A stretch of DNA of 64,000 nt from Taudactylus pleione (taxonomy: Eukaryota; Chordata; Amphibia; Anura; Myobatrachidae): positions 2,680,501-2,744,500 of the forward strand of contig JAUIMM010000582.1 of NCBI GenBank assembly GCA_031769625.1, given 5' to 3'. The notes below the pieces were generated by a model. It was not told the DNA's origin. It saw nothing but the letters and a program-made list of their open reading frames with translations, and searched no databases. This document shows, one piece after another, positions 13,601 through 25,600 of the stretch. Position 1 is the stretch's first letter; each line of letters opens with the position of its first letter. A program made the translations under genes and the position numbers.

Positions 13601-16600
13601 TGGTGGCCCTTGTCCTGCCAAAGAGCGGCAGCCACACCCCCAACATCCTGTGGCAATGCCACCCTTCAGTTGTGTCTGGGAATTGGACCTCACTATTCCC
13701 AAAGTTGCGTAGCCATGGGCCCTCTTTGTCCCGGGGCCCCAACATTTCTAATGGCTGCCATGTCGGCTAAGGGTGGCAGCATGAGGTGGAAGCTACAGGT
13801 GTCAACCAAGGTGGCAATCAGGGGTTGGGGTAAGAGGTGACAATAAGGAGGACTGGTAAGTGATGATAGTGGAAGTGTAGGAAGTAATGGTTAGTGATGA
13901 CCATGATAGCGGTAAGAGGTAGGGGGTGTAAATCAGAGGTGTCAGTAAGAGGTAGGGGGTGTAAATCAGAGGTGTCAGTAAGAGGTAGGGGGTGTAAATA
14001 AGAGGTAGCAGTAAGAGGTAGGGGGTGTAAATCAGAGGTGTCAGTAAGAGGTAGGGGGTGTAAATCAGAGGTGTCAGTAAGAGGTAGGGGGTGTAAATCA
14101 GAGGTGTCAGTAAGAGGTAGGGGGTGTAAATCAGAGGTGTCAGTAAGAGGTAGGGGGTGTAAATCAGAGGTGTCAGTAAGAGGTAGGGGGTGTAAATCAG
14201 AGGTGTCAGTAAGAGGTAGGGGGTGTAAATAAGAGGTGTCAGTAAGAGGTAGGGGGTGTAAATCAGAGGTGTCAGTAAGAGGTAGGGGGTGTAAATCAGA
14301 GGTGTCAGTAAGAGGTAGGGGGTGTAAATCAGAGGTAGCAGTAAGAGTTAGTGGTATAAGATGGAGGTAAGGGATTAGCGGTAAGAGGTTAGGGGTGGAA
14401 ATAACCAGGGATGAGCAGTCAGGGTAGGCGGTGGAGACGGAGCCTCCCCTATCATACTCCTGAGATTTTATATAAAAATGATTAGACTAATACAAAGAAG
14501 ATATTTACTCTGTAATTCATCTTGCAAAAAGAAGATAAATGTAGGCAGGGAAAGCACCGGTGACTCCGTCTTATTGCTCTTGTCTGTCTCCGTGTAGTCT
14601 TCCCTGGACGTTGCTACCGATGATTGGGGTATCAAGGTGGAGCGTGTCGAAATTAAAGATGTGAAATTGCCGGTTCAGTTGCAGAGGGCGATGGCGGCAG
14701 AGGCCGAGGCTACCCGGGAGGCCAGAGCCAAGGTAAGAACTGTTCTAATGCATCCGTGCTAGGCGTGTGCCCCCCGAACATAGCGGACCCTTCCCAGCAA
14801 TCTAATCCAATCCTCCCGGTGCCGAGAAGCAGCGTTACCCCGACACAGGCCCTGCAAATAGGTGACAGAGGCGGCTGCTTCCATGGAGCAACAGCCCTCC
14901 CCCAACACCCGTTTTCCTCCTTCTATTGGGTAACAACCCTCCTCTCACACCCACTCTCTCCTTCCATGGGGCAACAGCCCTCCCCAACACCCGTTTTCCT
15001 CCTTCTATTGGGTAACAACCCTCCTCTCACACCCACTCTCTCCTTCCATGGGGCAACAGCCCTCCTCCTAGGCCCACTCTCTCCTTCCATGGGGCAACAA
15101 CCCTCCTCTCACACCCACTCTCTCCTTCCATGGGGCAACAGCCCTCCCCAACACCCGTTTTCCTCCTTCTATTGGGTAACAACCCTCCTCTCACACCCAC
15201 TCTCTCCTTCCATGGGGCAACAGCCCTCCCCCAACACCCGTTTTCCTCCTTCTATTGGGTAACAACCCTCCTCTCACACCCACTCTCTCCTTCCATGGGG
15301 CAACAGCCCTCCTCCTAGGCCCACTCTCTCCTTCCATGGGGCAACAACCCTCCTCTCACACCCACTCTCTCCTTCCATGGGGCAACAGCCCTCCTCCTAG
15401 GCCCACACTCTCCTTCCATGGGGCAACAGCCCTCCTCTCACACCCATTCTCTCCTTCCATGGGGTAACAGCCCTCCTCCTACACCTGCTCTCTCCTTCCA
15501 TGGGGTAACAGCCCTCTTCCTACACCCGCTCTCTCCTTCCATGGGGTAACAGCACTCCTCCTACACCCACTCTCTTAGCATGGGGTAACAACCCTCCTCT
15601 CACACCCACTCTCTCCTTCCATGGAGCAACAGCCCTCCTCCTAGGCGCACTCCCTCCTTCCATGGGGTAACAGCCCTCCTCCTACACCCACTCTCTCCTT
15701 CCATGGGGTAACAGCCCTCCTACACCCGCTCTCTCCTTCCATGGGGTAACAGCACTCCTCCTACACCCACTCTCTTAGCATGGGGTAACAGCCCTCCTCT
15801 CACACCCACTCTCTCCTTCCATGGGATAACAGCCCTCCTCCTACACCCACTCTTTTAGCATGGGGTAACAGCCCCCTTCCACTCCCCATGGGCTGTTTTT
15901 ATACTGAATAACTAAGGGACAACGTCCTATGCAGACGTTTTGCCTCCTTATAGCGATGATAGCACATTCAGATGTGGGCGCTGATACAATGGCAGCTGCG
16001 GTCCCGTACGCGGCTGCTGTGATAAAATCCGCTAATGCTGCAGCCACCGGGAGATGAATTGAGACGCCCCATGGTGGCTTCGTAGATTTAAGCATATGCA
16101 CACAAAAACGCAGCGGTGGTCGCAGATACTTCGATAATCGACCAACTGAGTAACCCTAAGGTCGAGCAGAATGGGCACGGGAACGGAGACACTGGCGCCA
16201 TGTCTTTTTGCGTACAAAATCGCAGTAGTATGCTGAGACACGCCCTAAACACGGCCACAACACGCCGGCTTTATTCCCGCCACTCCCCGTAACTACCCCC
16301 AAACGGTCCCTGGACGTCTATCACTTTTCAAAGAAATCCTCACTGTAAAGTGGCATCGATAAGGTATCTTGGCGCCTGCGCAGTGCGATCGCGACGCATT
16401 TGTAGTTGGAAGATAATCGTTCAACTGCGTAAATATCGGCTTTGTGTCCACATCTGAATCAATCCCTTTATCTTTACAACCATTTCCCACGCTTACGCTA
16501 ATAAGTAATAGTGGGTGTGGCTTACACAAGCACCCGTAATAAAGGTGATTATTAGATTACAGTCTATTTCCTGCTATGGGGGAGATTATTATACAGGTAT

Positions 16601-19600
16601 GATGCAGACTTAAATCCCTGTGCGGATACTGAGTAGAAGTCTCTTCTGCATTGTTACAAGATAAATAATATAGTTAATCATCATTATAAAATCATCGATG
16701 TCTCGGTTATTCACGATGGAACACAATAGTCACATCGCAGAATAATTGTCTCCGAGCATTTATTAGTATCTATTATTTTATCATACATCTATTACGCGCC
16801 ACCGTATTACGCAGCATTGTACAGAGAATGCGTGTGCGTTATATGCGCAGTGAGACCCTCATCTAACCTTGATGCGGGCATTCTATATCCTATATGAGAG
16901 CACAGAGCTGGCTGTGTGCTGCGCTGATGTCAGTTAGTGGGATTGCTAATCCTCCATCAGCCGAGTCATTGTGTTTCATAATTACATAATCTTTGGGGAA
17001 ACGTCTCTGAGGTCAAACTTCCTTCTCTTGCACATGTGACACTCCCGGCTGATCGCACACTTCCAGCACATTCCTGTACATTAGTCACTATATTTATCAA
17101 TGCGCAGGGAAATCTAACAATGGGAGCGCTGGTAATTTCTGGGTGTAACATATACAGTGTTCTATACATATGGGTCTGCAATTTGGGTATGTGTTTAGCA
17201 ACGCAATAATGGGCAGCACTCCCAGGTAATATGAATTCCCTGTAACCAGTTGTGTATAATTATGACATTATTATGATTATCGTTTATTTATATGGTGCCA
17301 CAAGTGTTCCGCAGCGCCTTACATAGTACATAGAACTAATAAGTGAACAAGAAACAAGTAACTTACAGTACATTACGCTGCAGGACAAGGACACGATTTA
17401 TATACATTGCTGCAATAGCGATTAGAGCACTCACAGTAAGCAGCCGGGAGTCGGCAGTCACGTGTTAGGTGCCATAATGGGGAGTAAGGAGTAGAAGAAA
17501 ATGTAAAGAGAAGCACATGAGGGAAGAGGGCCCTGTTCGTGAGAGCTTACATTCTAAAGGGGAGGGGCAGACAGACAGGCGTGACACAGAAGGGTAATGT
17601 ATGGGAGCAAGTAAGTTGATCATAAGGTTTTAAACACTGAAAAAAGGACAAAATAATTGTTCAAATTGGTTAAATGTGTGTTTTAACTAGGGATGTGCGC
17701 CGGACCATTTTTGCCGGATTTGGATTTGGTTCTAATTCGTCGTCCGGCTTTGGATTTGGATTTGCCAAACTGCGGTGACTGGATTTGGATTTGGATTTGG
17801 ATTTTTTTTACAAAAATTGACAAAAAAAGCTAAAATCACATAAATTGGTCTTTTTTTTCTTCCTAGAGTATTATTAACCTCAATAACATTAATTTCCAGT
17901 CAATTTAGACCATATCACAGCTTATAATATTGTTTTCAACATTATTGGCCAAAGGTTGCAGTGAGCTGACTGGTTACTAAGCGACAAAGCAGCGGCACAA
18001 TGACACAGACACCACAGTATAAAGCACATCTATGATACATTGCCACACAGTAGTGGCAGAAATGAAAAGTAGTGCACCCACCCAGTGGGGTACGGCCAGC
18101 AGAGTCACAGTACTTGTTTACATAGTGGGCTACAGCCCAAAGAGTCACAGTGCACAATCTTATTCACATTACACCGCACATAGGGCCTGATTCACATTAC
18201 ACCATAAAGTAGTGTCTCTTATTTATGTTACGACACACAGTAGTGCCCCTTTTACACAATGCCCACAGTAGTGCCCCTTTTACACAATGCCCACAGTAGC
18301 GGTGTCCCTTACACAATGCCCCCAGCAGTGGTGCCCCCTATGCAGTCCCCTTAGTAGTAGGGTCCCCTATACAGTGCCCCCAGTAGTATGCCCCCCAGTA
18401 GTATGCCCCCCATTAGCATGCCACCCAGTAGTATGCCCCCCATTAGCAGGCCCCCCCAGTAGTATGCCCCCCATTAGCATGCCACCCAGTAGTATGCCCC
18501 CCATTAGCAGGCCCCCCCAGTAGTATGCCCCCCATTAGCAGCCCCCCAGTAGTATGCCCCCCATTAGCAGCCCCCCCAGTAGTATGGCCCCCCCAGTAGT
18601 AGGCTGCCCCAGTAGCAGGCCCCCCTCAGTAGTAGGCTGCCCCAGTAGTAGCCCCCCTGTAGTATGGCCCCCCCTGTTGTATGGCCCCCCAGTAGTAGTA
18701 AGCCCCCCCAGTAGTATGCCCCCACAGTAGTATGGCCCCCCCAGTAGCAGGCCCCTCAGTAGTATGGCCCCCCCAGTAGTGGACCCCCCCAGTAGCAGGC
18801 CCCTCAGTAGTATGGACGCCCAGTAGCAGACCCCCCCAGTTGTATAGCCCCCCCAGTAGCAGACCCCCCCAGTAGCAGACCCCCCCCAGTAGCGCCCCCG
18901 GCCCTTGCACAACTTTCACAAGATAAAAAAAAAAAACTTACCTGATTCCTGATTCCCCGCTCCCGCGCCGTCCGCTCTGCTGAGCCTGTCACACACTGCG
19001 GAGGGAGCCGGAAGACGGAGCTCATGTGTGAGCTCCAGCCGGCTCCCTCCGTGCAGCAGCCAATGAGAGTCTGTGTGACTCTCATTGGCTGCTGTAACAA
19101 ACACACAGCTGCCGCTGGCGGCTGTGTGTTTGTATCTGTGTAGGGCAGAGCGCTATCACTGCGCTCTGCCCTACACAATAGGAGACCTGATGTCGGATTC
19201 TCTAGTGAGAATCCGACATCAGGCGGCCGCCGTTCGGCCCCGAACGGGGATCCGAGTCAGGCGGTGAACACCCGAACAGGGTTCGGGTGGACTCGGATCC
19301 CCAATGTTCGGAGCGGTTCGGATTCCACAGAATCCGAACCGCTCATCTCTAGTTTTAACCAATTTGTCTGAACAACCATTTTTGGCTATTTTCCAGTGTT
19401 TGTGAGCAAATGGACGATTGTCATTGGCTCCCATACATTACCAGGTTTTCATTCCAACCAGCCAGATTGGACAGATATCTGACAGAAAATTATATATTTT
19501 TCCTCACTAAACCTCGCGCCCAATTGAATATGCTCCTATGTGTCTGGTCTCTGTACGGTACCAGGCTGTCTCTCTGTGTGTCTGGTCTCTGTACAGTACC

Positions 19601-22600
19601 AGGCTGTTTATCTCTCTGTGTGTCTGGTCTTTGTACAGTACCAGGCTGTTTATCTCTCTGTGTGTCTGGTCTCTGTACAGTACCAGGCTGTTTATCTCTC
19701 TGTGTGTCTGGTCTCTGTACAGTACCAGGCTGTTTATCTCTCTGTGTGTCTGGTTTCTGTACAGTACCAGGCTGTTCATCTCTGTCTGGTTTCTGTACAG
19801 TACCAGGCTGTTTATCTCTCTGTGTCTGGTTTCTGTACAGTACCAGGCTGTTTATCTCTGTCTGGTTTCTGTACAGTACCAGGCTGTTTATCTCTCTGTG
19901 TCTGGTTTCTGTACAGTACCAGGCTGTTTATCTCTGTCTGGTTTCTGTACAGTACCAGGCTGTTTATCTCTCTGTGTCTGGTTTCTGTACAGTACCAGGC
20001 TGTTTATCTCTGTCTGGTTTCTGTACAGTACCAGGCTGTTTATCTCTCTGTGTCTGGTTTCTGTACAGTACCAGGCTGTTTATCTCTCTGTGTCTGGTTT
20101 CTGTACAGTACCAGGCTGTTTATCTCTCTGTGTCTGGTTTCTGTACAGTACCAGGCTGTTTATCTCTGTCTGGTTTCTGTACAGTACCAGGCTGTTTATC
20201 TCTCTGTGTCTGGTTTCTCTACAGTACCAGGCTGTTTATCTCTCTGGGTCTGGTTTCTGTACAGTACCAGGCTGTTTATCTCTGTGTGTCTGGTTTCTGT
20301 ACAGTACCAGGCTGTTTATCTCTGTCTGGTTTCTGTACAGTACCAGGCTGTTTATCTCTCTGTGTCTGGTTTCTCTACAGTACCAGGCTGTTTATCTCTC
20401 TGGGTCTGGTTTCTGTACAGTACCAGGCTGTTTATCTCTGTGTGTCTGGTTTCTGTACAGTACCAGGCTGTTTATCTCTCTGTGTCTGGTCTCTGTACAG
20501 TACCAGGCTGTTTATCTCTCTGTGTCTGGTTTCTGTACAGTACCAGGCTGTTTATCTCTCTGGGTCTGGTTTCTGTACAGTACCAGGCTGTTTATCTCTG
20601 TCTGGTCTCTGTACAGTACCAGGCTGTTTATCTCTCTGTGTCTGGTCTCTGTACAGTACCAGGCTGTTTATCTCTCTGGGTCTGGTTTCTGTACAGTACC
20701 AGGCTGTTTATCTCTCTGTGTCTGGTTTCTGTACAGTACCAGGCTGTTTATCTCTCTGCGTCTGGTTTCTGTACAGTACCAGGCTGTTTATCTCTCTCTG
20801 GGTCTGGTTTCTGTACAGTACCAGGCTGTTTATCTCTCTGTGTCTGGTCTCTGTACAGTACCAGGCTGTATATCTCTCTGTGTCTGGTCTCTGTACAGTA
20901 CCAGGCTGTTTATCTCTGTGTGTCTGGTTTCTGTACAGTACCAGGCTGTTTATCTCTCTGTGTCTGGTTTCTGTACAGTACCAGGCTGTTTATCTCTGTC
21001 TGGTTTCTGTACAGTACCAGGCTGTTTATCTCTCTGTGTCTGGTTTCTGTACAGTACCAGGCTGTTTATCTCTCTCTGTGTCTGGTTTCTGTACAGTACC
21101 AGGCTGTTTATCTCTCTGTGTCTGGTTTCTGTACAGTACCAGGCTGTTTATCTCTGTGTGTCTGGTTTCTGTACAGTACCAGGCTGTTTATCTCTGTGTG
21201 TCTGGTTTCTGTACAGTACCAGGCTGTTTATCTCTGGATTATTACTGGTTGCTATAGAATTATGGGCCTATTTCTCTCTGTAGATAAATGGTCTCTTTAT
21301 ATTACTGGACAGTCTCTCACAGTATAATCACTGTATATTATATAACCACCCATCTCTCCAGTTGTGTGTTCAGAATAAGGATATGGTATGCTGTTTTTTA
21401 TATTTAGCTAGCCCTTTGCTGTAGGTTCATAGAACGCAAGGAACTAGTCAGTTTCCCATCACAAGATTGGCACCTGTGATGTGAACAAATCACTAGCTCA
21501 CCAAGAGGTTCTGCAGCAGCTGCTCCTGGGACAAACTGTACAATGGGAACTTACACTGTGGTTATTGTGAAGGTGTCATAGGTGCCTGTACTGTCCGTCA
21601 GATGTACGTAGATGTGAAACACGGCTGGGCCAGCTACCGCTAGACCTGACTGTGGCTCCGTTATCCTACTTGGGCAGCAATATGACTCCCTACAGAAGAG
21701 GGGGGGGGGGGGGGGGTGTGTAAGGGAAGCGTTAAGCTACTGGTACAAAGGAAAAGCCATGGCGTAGTAAATAACGGCGGTACTTCTTTGTATATTGCTG
21801 TGAAATATGATGATCATTTTACCCTGGTCACCAATGATAAATAATACCGATAAGGCACTCTACCGGTAACCATCTCCACTACCAAGGACCCCAGACCGTG
21901 ACATCAGCCACTGTCCATAATACTGCATTAATGGGCTTACTACCAAGCAGGATATTTTATGTCCATGTTCCCTGAGTGCAGATGCCTTAATACAGCACTA
22001 TTGTCTGATCCACAAGATTCACCTCCTTATTTCTTTTTAACTTTTTTCCCCAATATATAGGGGTCTATTTACTAAGCAGTGTTAGGAGACAGAGTGAAAA
22101 GTGTTAAGTCTGTGTTAAGGTGCCAGCCAATCAGCTCCCAACTGTCATTTTTCAAACACAGCCTGTGAGATGACATGTGGGAGCTGATTGGCTGGCACCT
22201 TATCACTTTCTTATCACTTTTCACTCAGGGCCTGATTCAGACCCGCTCGCGAGCGCTATGCGATCGCAAGCGGGTCGATGGTGGCCCAGTGCCGGCTCCA
22301 TCGTGCGCATGCGCGAGACCCAGATAGCGACGGGCAAACCGTCGCTCCGGGTCTCGTACCAAAGGGGGCGTGCTGTCGATGTTGAGTGACAGCAGGCCCC
22401 CTTTGGTTGGCGGGCCGGGGGAGTGGCTGCCCAAACGGAGGCTTCCCATGTGAACACCTCCGCCACGGGGTGTCCCCACTGACATCACGAGTGATGTCAC
22501 TGGGAGAGATTCCGGCTCTGAAGAAACGCCTGCCGTTTGTTGGCGGCCTAGTGATGTCAGTACTGAGCTTCCGGCTCTATTAGAGCCAAAATCTCTCTGG

Positions 22601-25600
22601 GGCTTGCGGCAACGAGACCCTACCACAAGGGCTCGTCGCAAGCCTGTCCGGCTCTGAATCAGGGTCTCTCTCTTATCACTGCTTAGTAAATAGACCCCAT
22701 AGTTTTTTAATAACCACCAGTGTGAAGGGCCATTGGCATAATCTATTACACGCGGCACACTTGTGGGTTCAAAGTTGTATTACATTGGCTGGATGGAGAC
22801 TGGAAAGTGCTTAATGAGATGTAAAGTCCACCCCCATTATATTTACAAGATGAGGCCGGTTAAACAAATCACTTTCAAAGTAAAATCCAGACTGTGCCCC
22901 CACTTGTAGAGGAACATCGAACGTGCGCCCAAAAAAGCTCATTATCTGCCAAATCGCACTTAGAGTAGAACACACTTACTGGACAGTACGAAGTTGTAGG
23001 TTACCACAGATGCCGCCATCTTAGCCTGTAAATACAGTCCCTTGCCCGGGTGTATTCTTGTGGTACTTTGAATGTAATATTTACTAAGACAGGCGCAAAC
23101 TCACAGCATACAGGGTCACACAGCATCTGGATAGCAGCTGTTATTAGTCCGCATAGCACATATATTAGTCCGCATAGCACATATATTATAGCTGCTACAA
23201 TACAACCCTATATATGGAAGAATAAAACCCATGACAGGCCAGCACACACTATGTACTAGGAAATCATTAAGCTGCCATAGACACAATACGATGACAGGGC
23301 ACTTAGTGAAGAGAATGTGACTGGAATGCTTCAAGTGTCACTTAGTAATCTGCTTTTACAGTACAGGAGGATGATGTTTATATGAAATAGCGCATATTTA
23401 CCAGGCGTTGGCTATCCGGGACAGCGTCTTACAGAGAAGAGCAGAGGCGTTGGGGTACTTTAGACCGTGCTCCTCTCCCTCTATACCCCATGCCTGTCAG
23501 GAGTATTTCAGTTATGAGACCCTAAGCCCCAGGGGATAGAGAGGAGCCAGCATGGCGAGGTACAAGAGGCCTCTATAGTCCTCCAATTGGGGGACAGTCT
23601 AAAGCCACTCCTATGGGTGGGTATGACAATGATTGAGGACCTTTAGTTTAGGTTTAACCCTCTTTCTGGGAATATTGAGATGTTGTTTTTTTTTCTTGTA
23701 TATTTTTGATTAATATATTTTTTTTATTTTTTGTAATTGTGCGATTTCACATTTGTTTTAATGAAGTCACCTCTTAGCACTTATTTTACACCATGACTGC
23801 TCCCCCTCATCCTTCAATGTTAGTCTGCAGCCTCCCAAGTTGAGATCCTCATTTTACTGGCCTCTGTGACCCACTGTGGGGGAGATGCAGGACAAGTGGA
23901 GAAGTTGCCCATAGCAACCAGTCAGCTTGTATCTAGCAGTTATCAAGTAGTCAATAAAGAGATCGCTATAAGCCGATTGGTTACTTTGGGCAACTTCCCC
24001 ACTTTAGGATGTTTGATATATCGCCTCCTCTAACCCACAGGTTCTCAAACTCAGTCCTCAGGACCCCCAACAGTGCATGTTTTCCAGGTCTCCTCACAGA
24101 ATCACAAGTGAGATAATTAGCTCCACCTGTGGGTCTTTTAAAAATGTGTCAGTAAGTAATGACTACACCTGTGCACCTGCTTGATGACCTGGAAAATGTG
24201 ACCGGTGTGGGGTCCTGAGGACCTAGGACCTCATTCAGAGCCGCTCGCAAAATGTGAGCGCTCGCTGTGAATGAGGGCGGCAGCTTCCATTTTCTGAGCC
24301 GGCCTCCTGGCCGCTCGCTAGGCTGTGGGTTACCACCCACAGCTTAAACAAGCCACCAGGATGATGGTCGCGATGGTCAAGACCATCGCGACCATCGGGG
24401 CTTGCGACGAGACCCTTGAGGTAGGGTCTCAGCTGCCGCAAGCCCCAGAGAGCTTTTGGCTCTAATAGAGCAGGAAGCTCTCCCACTGACATCCCTGGTG
24501 ATGTCAGTGGGGCCGCCCACAAACGGCAATCGTTCGCTTGCGAACGCCTCAGTTTGTGAAACCACCCCCCCGCCACGCCTACAAAACGGGGCGAGCTGTC
24601 AATCAACATCGACAGCTGCCCTTTTTGTAGTGATTCCCGGAGCGAGATAATTTCTCTCTCGCTCCGGGGCTTGCACACGTGCAGTGCGGCCGCACAGCCA
24701 AACATCAACCCGCTTGCGAGCGGGTCTGAATGAGGTCCTTAGTTTGAGAACCACTGCTCTAACCCAAAGCAGGCTGCCACTGATCAGTCTCGCCCAAGCT
24801 TGGCTTACAGTTACTCTCCAGTTTGTAGTGTTGGAAATGATGTGTGTGCAGGTGTAGATATTGAGTTATGTCGTCACACACCAGCAGATGACTCGAACTA
24901 TGAACAGCCCAGTTACTTGCCCAGTGGTGATGGATTTATTGAAGGATAGCAGGTACAGCCGTACTCACTGTTACATGACCCTCTCCAGGAGGGACACAAT
25001 GCTCTGGTCCTGGACTTCCCAGGTAATTTATGATTGGTGAAGGCTCCAGGGGTGGGGCTGCAGCACAGTCCAAAATTCAAATAGGGGAGTCACACCAACT
25101 GCCAGTGAGTCCCAGCCAGTGTGTGAAATATGACAGTTGGTGTGACTCCCCTATTTGAGGTTTGGACTGTACTGCAGCCCCACCTCTTACCAGGGAAGTC
25201 CAGGACCAGAGCATCGTGTCCCTCCTGGAGAGGGTCATGTTGGGAGGTATGCTGGTATTGGAGCGGAGTTCTCTACAGCTCACCAGCTGGTGAGGTTATG
25301 CTGCTAATGGGGAGCGGTGCAGGGATTTGAAACAGTTTTCAATGTAGGTATTAACCAGGTTCTTTAGGAGCCAAGCAGGGGACTTCTGTGTCTCACCATG
25401 TCACTCTCACACAGTACAGAGTAAAGACAAGATGGCCTCTGCACATGCTCAGTAGTGTTCACAGTGGCCATCTTGGAACAGGCCATGAAGCCTCCCTCTA
25501 GGGACAGGAAGTTGGAGGCTGTGCAGTAGGGTAACTTCTCTTCCAACATGTAGCATAGAAGTATTACAGATGGAGTTCTGGTGACTGTATGGTAACACCA

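Larger units (their letters stand above)
17630..19402. mobile_element. Outer palindromic MITE split by another element
   Basis: Left arm (about 17630-17680: ACACTGAAAAAAGG, TTCAAATTGGTTAAA) and right arm (about 19353-19402: TTTTAACCAATTTG, CTATTTTCCAGTGTTT) are inverted copies. Between them sits the 17687-19352 element. Confidence 0.5.

Noticed and set aside
14038..14232. [11 protein letters not shown] repeat peptide
   Set aside because: 33-bp minisatellite whose length is a multiple of three. Not a repeat protein gene.
19410..21327. Three overlapping forward frames of 581-615 codons ([14 protein letters not shown] repeats)
   Set aside because: Translation of the 40-bp minisatellite in STOM intron 6. 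All three frames give the same peptide, which marks a repeat artefact.
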